Positions 1 to 5,654 of a stretch of 7,949 nucleotides of DNA are shown here, in pieces (the stretch's first letter is position 1; each line of letters opens with the position of its first letter). The DNA lies in the NCBI GenBank assembly GCA_026388445.1, contig JAPLJU010000027.1, positions 1 through 7,949 on the forward strand, given 5' to 3'. The stretch is from Deltaproteobacteria bacterium (GTDB lineage: Bacteria > Desulfobacterota > Syntrophia > Syntrophales > UBA2192). The notes under the pieces were generated by a model. That model searched no databases and was not told the DNA's origin. It saw nothing but the letters and a program-made list of their open reading frames with translations. Made by a program: the position numbers and the translations under genes.

Positions 1-1270
1 TGAGGTATTTTTCCAGGACCTCGCGGTAGAAGAGGTTCCCCTTGAAGCTGCGGCGGATGAAGAAAGCACCGGATTTCCTGAAAATGTGTCCGAGGGGCCA
101 GAAATCGAGGTTGGTCCCGGACGCGACGAAGGGCAGCGGAATGTTGTGCTTGTCGAAGACATAGGACAAAAGCAGGTAGTCCACGTGGCTTCGGTGGCAG
201 GGGATAATGACGAGCGGCATGTCCTTGGACACGCAGCGGATCTTGGCCATCCCCTCCTTGTCGATGATGATGCCGTCGTAGATGTCATTCCAGAGCCAGG
301 TCAGAAATTTATCCCAAATCCCCACGTAGACTTGGTTATAGTCCGCAGCAATCTCCCGGAGATATCTTTTCGCCCTCTTGACCAGATCCCGCTCCTTCTT
401 GTTCGAGGTCTCAGCCAGGCGCTTCATGAATGAAACGAGTTTCGGTTCCTTGAGGGTCTCTTCTATGATCTCATCCCGGGATTTGAGAATCGGCCCGGTG
501 ATGCTCTTTTTCTCCCGGTCGATCCGGTCAATCAGCTCCCGCCGCAATTCATAGGACACGTCCACAAGACTCATATCCTCCATGTCCTTCAGGGATGCCG
601 TCAGGATGACGGGCTCAACGGCCAGGACCGACGTGCGCCGGTGATAGCGAAGAAAGGTTAAAAGTTTTCGAAGGCTCCCGGGGTTTTCCACCTCCCCGAA
701 GAAAACGTCGAGCAGGGGCTTCTCCTTTTCCTTCCTGGGTCCGTAGGAAACGAGGAGCGGCTGCATGATGATGGGCGTGTCGTCATCTTTCTGGGCTTCC
801 ATGAGCTGAATGAGGGGATCCTTTTCCACATCGGTTCCCGAGTTTTGCAGATAGATGATCGCGCTCCTTTTTTCTTTGACGAGCCTCTTGAGGTAGGTCC
901 GGTTGGGACGGAGGATCTTTCGTCTGGAAACGAGGTGAGAGACCCAGCAGATGGCCACGCGGCAGGCCCGGGCAAAAGACTGCCAGAGCATCATGCTGAC
1001 GCCATGGGCGAAGACAGGCTTCGGGATGTCCTTTCGAAAGGAAAGGTCTCGCAGGATCAGGCAGTCGAGCTGGCTTTTGTTTTTCAGGGCGTAGATCACA
1101 GTGCCCTTCCGGGAGAGTTCCTGGATGTTTCTCTCATGATCGGGTGAAAGTTCGGCCTGGGAGAGGTAATAACTGAGGAACCAGTAGAAGGGAAAGAGCG
1201 TCGGCTCGTAGAGACACCCGGCATAGCACTCGTCCGCTTCTTGTTTCATCGATGGGAATTCGGGGGCCAT
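1..1270 (-). CDS. plsB: Glycerol-3-phosphate 1-O-acyltransferase PlsB, 3' end outside window
   Basis: PlsB transfers an acyl chain from acyl-ACP or acyl-CoA to sn-1 of glycerol-3-phosphate, the first step of phospholipid synthesis, at the inner membrane. The 423 visible residues run open to the left edge. They contain acyltransferase block I, IIPCHRSHVDYLLLSYV, with the HX4D pair H359 and D364, and then block II, GAFFIRRSFKGN, at about 401-412. Both closely match E. coli PlsB as I recall it (807 residues). The later glycerol-phosphate-binding blocks lie beyond the window. The long region before block I fits PlsB and not the short PlsC family. The chosen ATG at 1270 lies 16 nt after ptsI and has an AGGA only 3 nt upstream. 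A second ATG at 1249 is possible but lacks a ribosome-binding site. The gene is probably co-transcribed with ptsI. The family is secure; the exact start is not. Confidence 0.93.
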   Translation of the reverse strand, partial: MAPEFPSMKQEADECYAGCLYEPTLFPFYWFLSYYLSQAELSPDHERNIQELSRKGTVIYALKNKSQLDCLILRDLSFRKDIPKPVFAHGVSMMLWQSFARACRVAICWVSHLVSRRKILRPNRTYLKRLVKEKRSAIIYLQNSGTDVEKDPLIQLMEAQKDDDTPIIMQPLLVSYGPRKEKEKPLLDVFFGEVENPGSLRKLLTFLRYHRRTSVLAVEPVILTASLKDMEDMSLVDVSYELRRELIDRIDREKKSITGPILKSRDEIIEETLKEPKLVSFMKRLAETSNKKERDLVKRAKRYLREIAADYNQVYVGIWDKFLTWLWNDIYDGIIIDKEGMAKIRCVSKDMPLVIIPCHRSHVDYLLLSYVFDKHNIPLPFVASGTNLDFWPLGHIFRKSGAFFIRRSFKGNLFYREVLEKYL

Positions 1271-1286
1271 GGGTCCTGCAACCTTT

Positions 1287-3065
1287 TTACGGGGTTTCCT
1301 CGGCGAAATCTTCAGGGAATTTTTTGATCATGTAATTCCTGACATAGTACTCGATCTCAACCGCCGTGGATATGGTCAAGACTTTTTTCAAAAGGGCCCT
1401 GCACTCCTTCACGGTCACCGCCCGAATGATTTTCTTCACCCGCGGAATGACCAGGGAGTTCATGCTGAGCTCGTCCAGCTCAAGCCCCAGAAGGATCATA
1501 GCGTAGAGGGGCTCCCCTGCCATCTCACCGCACATGGCCACTTCGATCCCCGCATGATGGCCGGCATCGACGACCTGCTTGATCAGTCGCAGAACGGCCG
1601 GGTGAAGAGGTTCATAGAGATAACTGACGCTCTCATTGACCCGATCGATCGCCAGGGTGTACTGGATCAGGTCATTGGTGCCGATACTGAAAAAATCCAC
1701 CTCCCTGGCGAGGCTATCGGCTACCATGACCGCCGATGGGACCTCCACCATGATGCCCAGCTTGATGTCCCTGTCAAAGGGCACCCCTTGAGACTCGAGC
1801 CCCCGCTTGACCTCGTAGAAGATCCGCTTCGCCTCACGAATCTCCTCGATGCCGGATATCATGGGAAAGAGAATCTTCACCCTGCCCAGGGCACTGGCTC
1901 GAAGGATTGCACGAAGCTGAACCTTGAAGAGTTCCACCTCTTTGAGGCAAAAGCGGATGGCCCGCAGCCCCATGACGGGGTTCATTTCCTTGGCGACCTT
2001 GGGATCGGACATGAATTTGTCCCCGCCGAGATCGAAGGTCCGGATGGTCGACCACTTCACCCCTTTCGCGGCCACGATCGTCTTGTAGTTGTCGAAATGC
2101 TCCTCCTCCGTGGGCAGTTTCTCTTTGTTGATGTAGATGAACTCCGTCCGGTAAAGACCGATGCCTTCGGCGCCGTGGGCGAGCGCTGACGGAACCTCCT
2201 CCATGAACTCTATATTTACGCCGATCCTCACCTGGTGCTTGTCCACCGTCACCGCCGGACGCCTGGCGTACCGCAGAAGATCGTCCTCCATGACCTTGTA
2301 GTGCCGCATCTTGTCCTCGTAGCGGCGCACCATGATCGGGTCAGGATGAACAATGACCAGCCCCGCCGTGCCGTCGATGATGACCTGGTCGTTGGAACGG
2401 ACCTCCGAGGTGATCCTCTCCAGCCCGACGACCGCCGGTATTTCGTAGGCTCGGGCCACGATGGCCGTGTGGGACGTCTTACCGCCGATATCCGTGGCGA
2501 ATCCCAGAATCTTCTCCACCTTCAGCTGCATCGTATCCGCCGGGGAAAGGTCTCTGGAGATGATGATGACGTTCTCTCCGGCATTTGCAATCGTCTCGTG
2601 CTGCACCCCCACGAGGTTCCTGAGAATCCGCTGACCCACGTACTCCACGTCTGTCATCCGTTCCCTGAGATACTCGTCATCCACCTTGCTGAAGACCTCT
2701 TTGTACTTGTCCAGCGTCTTTCTCAGGGCCCACTCGGCGTTGACACCCTCCTCGATATTCCCGATGGTCCGGCTGATGAGCATGCGATCATTGAGGATCA
2801 TGATGTGGACATCGATGATGTAAAGGGGTTCGATGCCCTCCTGTTCGCTCACCTTCTTCTTGATGGCCAGAAGCTGTTTCTCGGACTCTTTCAGTGCTTT
2901 CCTGAACCGTTGGACTTCACCGGCGACCAGGGTCTTTCGGTCCAGAGAACGCCGCGGGATAGGCGCATCATGGTGATGGAGGACATGGGCGCGTCCGATC
3001 ACCATGCCCGGGGACACACCGATCCCTTTCAGGACAACGGTGTCTTTCTCTTCACGGCTTTTCAT
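1287..3065 (-). CDS. ptsI: PTS Enzyme I (phosphoenolpyruvate-protein phosphotransferase)
   Basis: This cytoplasmic enzyme autophosphorylates with PEP and passes the phosphate to HPr. Numbered from the ATG at 3065 the protein has 592 residues, close to the usual 570-590. The N-terminal HPr-binding helical region spans about 10-135. The swivelling phosphohistidine domain has the GGKTSHTAIVAR signature, with active H199. The C-terminal PEP-binding TIM barrel (about 265-545) has GLYRTEF, the metal-ligand motifs GIMVEVPSA (E441) and SIGTNDLIQY (D465), and the catalytic cysteine in AMCGEMAGEP (C512). All key residues are present. There is no GAF domain, so this is the sugar-type Enzyme I and not PtsP. 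A TTG immediately upstream at 3068 is in frame and also suitably spaced from the AGAGGA ribosome-binding site; I prefer the ATG. The gap to HPr is 5 nt. Confidence 0.96.
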   Translation of the reverse strand: MKSREEKDTVVLKGIGVSPGMVIGRAHVLHHHDAPIPRRSLDRKTLVAGEVQRFRKALKESEKQLLAIKKKVSEQEGIEPLYIIDVHIMILNDRMLISRTIGNIEEGVNAEWALRKTLDKYKEVFSKVDDEYLRERMTDVEYVGQRILRNLVGVQHETIANAGENVIIISRDLSPADTMQLKVEKILGFATDIGGKTSHTAIVARAYEIPAVVGLERITSEVRSNDQVIIDGTAGLVIVHPDPIMVRRYEDKMRHYKVMEDDLLRYARRPAVTVDKHQVRIGVNIEFMEEVPSALAHGAEGIGLYRTEFIYINKEKLPTEEEHFDNYKTIVAAKGVKWSTIRTFDLGGDKFMSDPKVAKEMNPVMGLRAIRFCLKEVELFKVQLRAILRASALGRVKILFPMISGIEEIREAKRIFYEVKRGLESQGVPFDRDIKLGIMVEVPSAVMVADSLAREVDFFSIGTNDLIQYTLAIDRVNESVSYLYEPLHPAVLRLIKQVVDAGHHAGIEVAMCGEMAGEPLYAMILLGLELDELSMNSLVIPRVKKIIRAVTVKECRALLKKVLTISTAVEIEYYVRNYMIKKFPEDFAEETP

Positions 3066-3070
3066 CAATG

Positions 3071-3340
3071 CTATTCCTCTCCGAACCGGCTTTCGATCAA
3101 CCTCTCGAAATCATCTATTGCCTCTCTGGCATCCTCGCCCTCGGCCCGAACGACAATTTTGCTGCCCCGCGGACAGGCCAGGGTCAGAATACCCAGAAGA
3201 CTTCTCCCGTCCACCTGCCGGCCGTCTCTTTCCAGGTAGATTCTGGCTTTGTACCTGTTCGCAACCTCAACGATCCGGCCCGCGGCTCTCGCGTGAAGAC
3301 CCAATTCATTCTTGATCGTAAATGTTTTTTTGACTGTCAT
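3071..3340 (-). CDS. ptsH: HPr phosphocarrier protein
   Basis: HPr is the small cytoplasmic carrier that accepts phosphate from Enzyme I on a histidine and hands it to EIIA domains. The 89-residue protein has the standard length and fold pattern. The phosphorylation motif is ELGLHARAAGR with H16, equivalent to His15. S47, in the segment GRSLLGILTLA, lies where Ser46 lies in HPr proteins regulated by HPr kinase. The frame stays open upstream to 3556, but that stretch is antisense-like noise over the EIID frame, and the ATG at 3340 gives the family N-terminus. The ATG overlaps the EIID stop as ATGA, and no Shine-Dalgarno is visible before it (the upstream sequence is T-rich), so translation is probably coupled to EIID. 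ptsI follows after 5 nt. Confidence 0.95.
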   Translation of the reverse strand: MTVKKTFTIKNELGLHARAAGRIVEVANRYKARIYLERDGRQVDGRSLLGILTLACPRGSKIVVRAEGEDAREAIDDFERLIESRFGEE

Positions 3341-4065
3341 AAAAAAGCGAAAACAATGACCAAAATGGCTGATAGCCCGTAAAGGATCACCGCTACGGGG
3401 ATGCCCCTCTTCACCGCCCAGAAAGAAGCCAGGATCACCGCCAAAATGACGGCCCTGTCCAGGAGAGGAAAGCTCCCCCCGAAGGCATGGGCCTTTCCCC
3501 CGGCGACCAGGAAAGCGACGACGCCCAGCAGGATGGCGACACCCCACCTGATCCACGAGGCCAGCTGCGGGACATTCAGCGCCTTGATAAAATCAACGCC
3601 TTCTTTTCCCCTCCTGTAGCCCGCCGCGAAACCCCGGAGCCTGATCCACAGATGCAGGGGGTTGTAGAACGCCAGATAGACCAACGGGGCCAGAAGTGTC
3701 CCCAGGAAGGCGAATACGAGGCTCCCCGCGGCTGAAAGGGGCCTCAGGGAATTCCCGAAGAGCGAATCCCCGAGCGCCGCATAAGGAGCCATCAGGGTGT
3801 CTTTCAAATGGCTCGCCTCTTCCGGCTTTCCCTCTTCTTCCAGCCGGCCGACGACACCCATGATGGGCGCTGTGAGAACGGGGTGTGTATTGAACCTCTG
3901 CAACTGCCTCGTGAGAAACTCACGGGGTTCGATCCTGCTGCCCGGTTCCTGCAAAAGGGGCATCATGGAGAAGGCAAACCCCAGATTCTGCATCCGCCAG
4001 AAGTTCCATGATCCCTGGATGAGGAGGGATCGTAAAAATATTTTTTTCAGATTCGCCGCTTCCAA
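3337..4065 (-). CDS. PTS mannose/fructose/sorbose-family EIID membrane subunit
   Basis: EIID works with EIIC as the membrane part of mannose-family PTS permeases. The 242-residue protein has the family's N-terminal signature: FLRSLLIQGSWNFWRMQNLGF at about 10-30, followed by FNTHPVLTAPIMGVV (58-72) and APYAALGDSLFG (93-104). Hydrophobic segments lie at about 115-135, 173-190, 204-218 and 222-242. It is shorter than E. coli ManZ (about 283), mainly in the C-terminal third. The start is uncertain. TTG at 4065 is the only common start codon between the last in-frame upstream stop and the conserved block, but its GAAGG is just 1 nt away, and there is no in-frame ATG upstream. The gene begins the operon. 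EIIA, EIIB and EIIC genes, which often precede it in other genomes, are absent here. The family is clear; the substrate is unknown. Confidence 0.88.
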   Translation of the reverse strand: MEAANLKKIFLRSLLIQGSWNFWRMQNLGFAFSMMPLLQEPGSRIEPREFLTRQLQRFNTHPVLTAPIMGVVGRLEEEGKPEEASHLKDTLMAPYAALGDSLFGNSLRPLSAAGSLVFAFLGTLLAPLVYLAFYNPLHLWIRLRGFAAGYRRGKEGVDFIKALNVPQLASWIRWGVAILLGVVAFLVAGGKAHAFGGSFPLLDRAVILAVILASFWAVKRGIPVAVILYGLSAILVIVFAFL

Positions 4066-4068
4066 ACC

Positions 4069-4097
4069 TTCACAGACCCCGGTTTGTGAATAATTTT
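4069..4097. repeat. Inverted repeat overlapping the EIID translation start region
   Basis: TTCACA at 4069-4074 is repeated inverted as TGTGAA at 4085-4090, and the inner bases extend the stem. On the plus strand the stem is about 9 bp with one G-U pair, followed by TAATTTTT, which resembles a weak intrinsic terminator for antisense transcripts. On the minus strand one pair becomes an A-C mismatch, and the right arm takes in part of the GAAGG before the EIID TTG. It could therefore be an antisense terminator, a translation-modulating hairpin, or a protein-binding palindrome. The half-sites are oriented opposite to a CRP site. Confidence 0.4.
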
Positions 4098-4127
4098 TGC
4101 ATAAATTAAATATTATAAAGGCGTTTC

Positions 4128-4156
4128 ACTATATATTATTAAGAGGTTTACGGCAA
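4128..4156 (-). promoter_or_regulatory. Predicted sigma-70 promoter for the EIID-HPr-ptsI-plsB operon
   Basis: On the minus strand TTGCCG (4156-4151) is followed by a 17-nt spacer and TATAGT (4133-4128), which is 4/6 and 5/6 to the consensus hexamers. Transcription would start near 4121 and leave a leader of roughly 56 nt before the EIID TTG. A perfect TATAAT at 4117-4112 lies downstream but has no recognisable -35 box. The AT-rich setting upstream of the first gene of the operon supports a promoter here. Confidence 0.6.
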
Positions 4157-4201
4157 GACATAGCTTAACGTTTTTACTCATTTTTTCAGCATATATTTTT
4201 C

Positions 4202-4230
4202 TTGACAGGGCCGGTTATATTTGTTAGGTA
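4202..4230 (+). promoter_or_regulatory. Predicted plus-strand promoter for the cysteine-rich protein gene
   Basis: A perfect TTGACA (4202-4207) is followed by a 17-nt spacer and TAGGTA (4225-4230). That hexamer is a poor -10 match, but it is preceded by TGT, which fits an extended -10 (TGn). Transcription would start near 4237, giving a leader of about 117 nt before the ATG at 4354. The -35 box is convincing; the -10 box is not, so an activator or another sigma factor may be involved. Confidence 0.45.
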
Positions 4231-4266
4231 TCGTCGCTCGTTCGTAGGTTGCAGGTCTGGTAAATG

Positions 4267-4306
4267 AAAATTGTCCGGGTTCTTTGCGATCCGGCAATTT
4301 TTTTTT
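4267..4306 (+). terminator. Intrinsic terminator inside the leader of the cysteine-rich protein gene
   Basis: Bases 4267-4278 (AAAATTG-T-CCGG) pair with 4291-4301 (CCGG-CAATTTT). This makes an 11-bp stem with a single bulged T at 4274 and a 12-nt loop, and a run of nine T residues (4298-4306) overlaps its end. It is a textbook rho-independent terminator on the plus strand. It lies downstream of the predicted promoter and 47 nt before the ATG at 4354, with no plus-strand gene upstream that it could serve. It may be an attenuator, the switch part of a leader, or the end of a short RNA of about 70 nt. Confidence 0.75.
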
Positions 4307-4339
4307 GTTTCTTGAGTCGACAAAGAAAAATATTTCGAT

Positions 4340-4348
4340 GGGAGGTGA
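4340..4348 (+). promoter_or_regulatory. Strong ribosome-binding site that fixes the start at 4354
   Basis: GGAGGTGA at 4341-4348 is fully complementary to the usual 3' end of 16S rRNA and sits 5 nt before the ATG at 4354. The frame is open back to an earlier ATG at 4264, but that one has only a weak, distant AGG and would translate through the terminator hairpin. The 4354 start is therefore preferred. Confidence 0.85.
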
Positions 4349-4353
4349 TTCCA

Positions 4354-4632
4354 ATGGTCTGTCAGACGATAAAGGCGGGAAAGGATTGCGCTTTCATGAC
4401 CAAAAGCGGCTGTGCATTTAATGGTGGCACCTGCCACCCCACCGTGGAGCAGTGTGAAGGTTGCACGAGAATCGTGACCTCTGACGCAGGTAATTACTGC
4501 ATGATGTATCCCAATCCCGCCGGTAAATGGGCTGTGGGAGGCTGCGCCTCTGCCACGCACAAAAAGTCGGTCAAAGTAGAAGCCGTGAAGGTCAACCCCC
4601 TGAAGGCTTCCAAAAGGTCACAGAAGGCTTAA
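4354..4632 (+). CDS. PxxKW-family small cysteine-rich protein, function unknown
   Basis: This 92-residue protein has eight cysteines, at 3, 12, 20, 27, 34, 37, 49 and 64, and a PAGKW motif at 55-59. These match what I know as the 'PxxKW family cysteine-rich protein' of deltaproteobacteria; the name is recalled, not searched. The spacing includes one CxxC (34-37). The number and spread of cysteines suggest a metal or iron-sulfur site or disulfides, but no known fold is recognisable. There is no signal peptide or membrane segment, so it is probably cytoplasmic. The last 25 residues are lysine-rich and cysteine-free (HKKSVKVEAVKVNPLKASKR). The perfect ribosome-binding site suggests efficient translation. 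It stands alone, divergent from the PTS operon and convergent with merR, behind a leader containing a terminator. No function can be assigned. Confidence 0.87.
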   Translation: MVCQTIKAGKDCAFMTKSGCAFNGGTCHPTVEQCEGCTRIVTSDAGNYCMMYPNPAGKWAVGGCASATHKKSVKVEAVKVNPLKASKRSQKA

Positions 4633-4659
4633 TTCCAGAGATCATCGCGTGGTGGATCG

Positions 4660-4685
4660 AGGCCCCTCCCCTGAAAGAGGGGCCT
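4660..4685 (+). terminator. Stem-loop after the cysteine-rich protein gene, possible terminator
   Basis: AGGCCCCTC (4660-4668) pairs with GAGGGGCCT (4677-4685) in a 9-bp GC-rich stem with an 8-nt loop, 28 nt after the stop at 4632. The sequence that follows (TTCCAACATCC) has almost no T-tract, so intrinsic termination would be weak. It may instead protect the 3' end of the mRNA. Confidence 0.5.
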
Positions 4686-4767
4686 TCCAACATCCTGATA
4701 AAGCCCTTCCGTAAAAAACGGCCCCGGTCTGTGGTCGCGGGCATGTCATGTCATCATCATTCATGAT

Positions 4768-4804
4768 ATAAAAATGCCGGTCCCGGGAATTCCGGACCGG
4801 CATT
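4768..4804 (-). terminator. Rho-independent terminator of the pheT-ihfA-merR operon
   Basis: Bases 4773-4783 (AATGCCGGTCC) pair with 4794-4804 (GGACCGGCATT) in a perfect 11-bp stem, with a loop of about 10 nt containing GGAATTCC. Read on the minus strand, the stem ends in CATTTTTATATC, a usable U-tract. It lies 23 nt beyond the merR stop. The plus-strand side lacks a T-tract, so it acts mainly for the minus-strand operon. Confidence 0.85.
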
Positions 4805-4827
4805 CGACCATCCAGCAGAAGGCCTTC

Positions 4828-5292
4828 TCAATCGATCAGCTTCTTGATCTCTCTCAATCTCTCCTTGATCTTGAGCAGTCTTGCTTTATCTTCTGTCCGT
4901 GTATCGGCCGCGGGCCGTTCATCCTTTTTTTGCTCTGACAATTTCTTCTTGGCCCCGGCGATGGTGAAGCGATCCTGGTAGAGAAGATTCTTTATGACCA
5001 GCAATTCCTCCAGATCCTTCTTCCGATAAAGCCGCTGGTCCGACCGGGTTCTCACAGGCTTGACCGTTTTAAACTCTGACTCCCAGTAACGGACCACATA
5101 AGGTTCTACCCCGAGTATTTTGCTGACCTCCCCGATTCGGAAATACGTCTTGTTGGGGATCTCGACTCGCAGGGGGGATCCCTTCCTCGTGGACGGCCGG
5201 CCCTGTGAGCGTCGGGAGGGTCCTTGAGCAGGCACCGGGGGACCCATGTCAAATAGCGAGGGGTGTTCATCCCTGGGGGAGCGGCGCTTCAT
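4828..5292 (-). CDS. MerR-family transcriptional regulator, small, with no effector domain
   Basis: This is a 154-residue DNA-binding protein. Residues 1-45 are rich in Pro, Arg and Ser and look disordered. Residues 50-118 form a MerR winged helix-turn-helix: TYFRIGEVSKILGVEPYVVRYWE, then RSDQRLYRKKDLEEL and a TIAGAKKKL helix. Residues 119-154 are highly charged and probably helical or coiled-coil (RLLKIKERLREIKKLI), suited to dimerisation. There is no cysteine cluster or ligand-binding domain, so the classic metal- or drug-sensing roles are unlikely. The ATG has AGAGGTGG 4 nt upstream. The gene follows ihfA after 50 nt and ends just before the operon terminator. A MerR-type gene after ihfA is, to my knowledge, a recurrent arrangement in deltaproteobacteria; its target genes are not evident. 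Confidence 0.9.
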   Translation of the reverse strand: MKRRSPRDEHPSLFDMGPPVPAQGPSRRSQGRPSTRKGSPLRVEIPNKTYFRIGEVSKILGVEPYVVRYWESEFKTVKPVRTRSDQRLYRKKDLEELLVIKNLLYQDRFTIAGAKKKLSEQKKDERPAADTRTEDKARLLKIKERLREIKKLID

Positions 5293-5342
5293 GAAACCAC
5301 CTCTCTGAATCCATCTTTGCGTGGGAGGATGGATTGTTGGTG

Positions 5343-5624
5343 TTATGCCCTGGCGTTCAACGCCCGGCGCAGGACCTGGCTTGACTTGAACGTCAGCACT
5401 CTCCGGGCTGTAATCTCGATTTCCTGACCACTCTGGGGATTTCTCCCCCGTCGAGATTTTTTCTCTTTCACCATAAAGTTGCCGAAACCGGATATTTTGA
5501 TTTTTTCACCCTTTTCGAGGTGATCCTTCATCACATCGAACACGGATTCGACGATCTTCGCCGAATCCTTTTTTGAAAAACCGAGCTTGTCACAGACGTT
5601 TTGAATGATGTCGATCTTGGTCAT
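5343..5624 (-). CDS. ihfA: Integration host factor alpha subunit (HU/IHF family)
   Basis: IHF alpha pairs with IHF beta to bind and sharply bend specific DNA sites, helping nucleoid organisation, sigma-54 promoters and recombination. The 93-residue protein has the full family layout: helical N-terminus (1-40), KISGFGNF (43-50), the beta-arm with RRGRNPQSG (58-66) whose P63 would be the intercalating proline, and ITARRVLTFK (71-80), which is typical of the alpha subunit and matches E. coli IhfA better than HU. The start is well supported by AGGAGGAGGG with a 6-nt gap to the ATG. It lies 30 nt after pheT, the same order as E. coli pheT-ihfA. Homodimeric or HU-like behaviour cannot be excluded from sequence. 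Confidence 0.93.
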   Translation of the reverse strand: MTKIDIIQNVCDKLGFSKKDSAKIVESVFDVMKDHLEKGEKIKISGFGNFMVKEKKSRRGRNPQSGQEIEITARRVLTFKSSQVLRRALNARA

Positions 5625-5654
5625 GATAGCCCCTCCTCCTGATGGATTATCTCC

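Noticed and set aside
1269..3239. Long open frames on the plus strand opposite ptsI
   Set aside because: They are antisense shadows of a gene with every Enzyme I motif. Their translations are rich in His, Asp and Pro without any family signature.
3071..3556. A 161-residue minus-strand frame that would give HPr a 72-residue N-terminal extension
   Set aside because: The extension overlaps the EIID gene in another frame and has no motif. The ATG at 3340 with an ATGA overlap gives the standard 89-residue HPr.
4069..4090. CRP/FNR-type operator
   Set aside because: The half-sites read TCACA then TGTGA, the reverse of the TGTGA-N6-TCACA order, and the spacing does not fit.
4264..4353. A 30-residue N-terminal extension of the cysteine-rich protein, starting at the ATG at 4264
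   Set aside because: It would be read through the terminator stem and T-tract and has no good ribosome-binding site. The ATG at 4354 has a perfect one.
4186..4560. Minus-strand frame opposite the cysteine-rich protein gene
   Set aside because: It has no motif and no ribosome-binding site, and the plus strand carries a well-supported gene there.
4633..4827. A tRNA gene or small ORF between the convergent genes
   Set aside because: There is no T-loop GGTTCGAATCC-like sequence or cloverleaf pairing. Only the two hairpins and a short CAT/ATG-rich stretch at 4742-4766 are visible.
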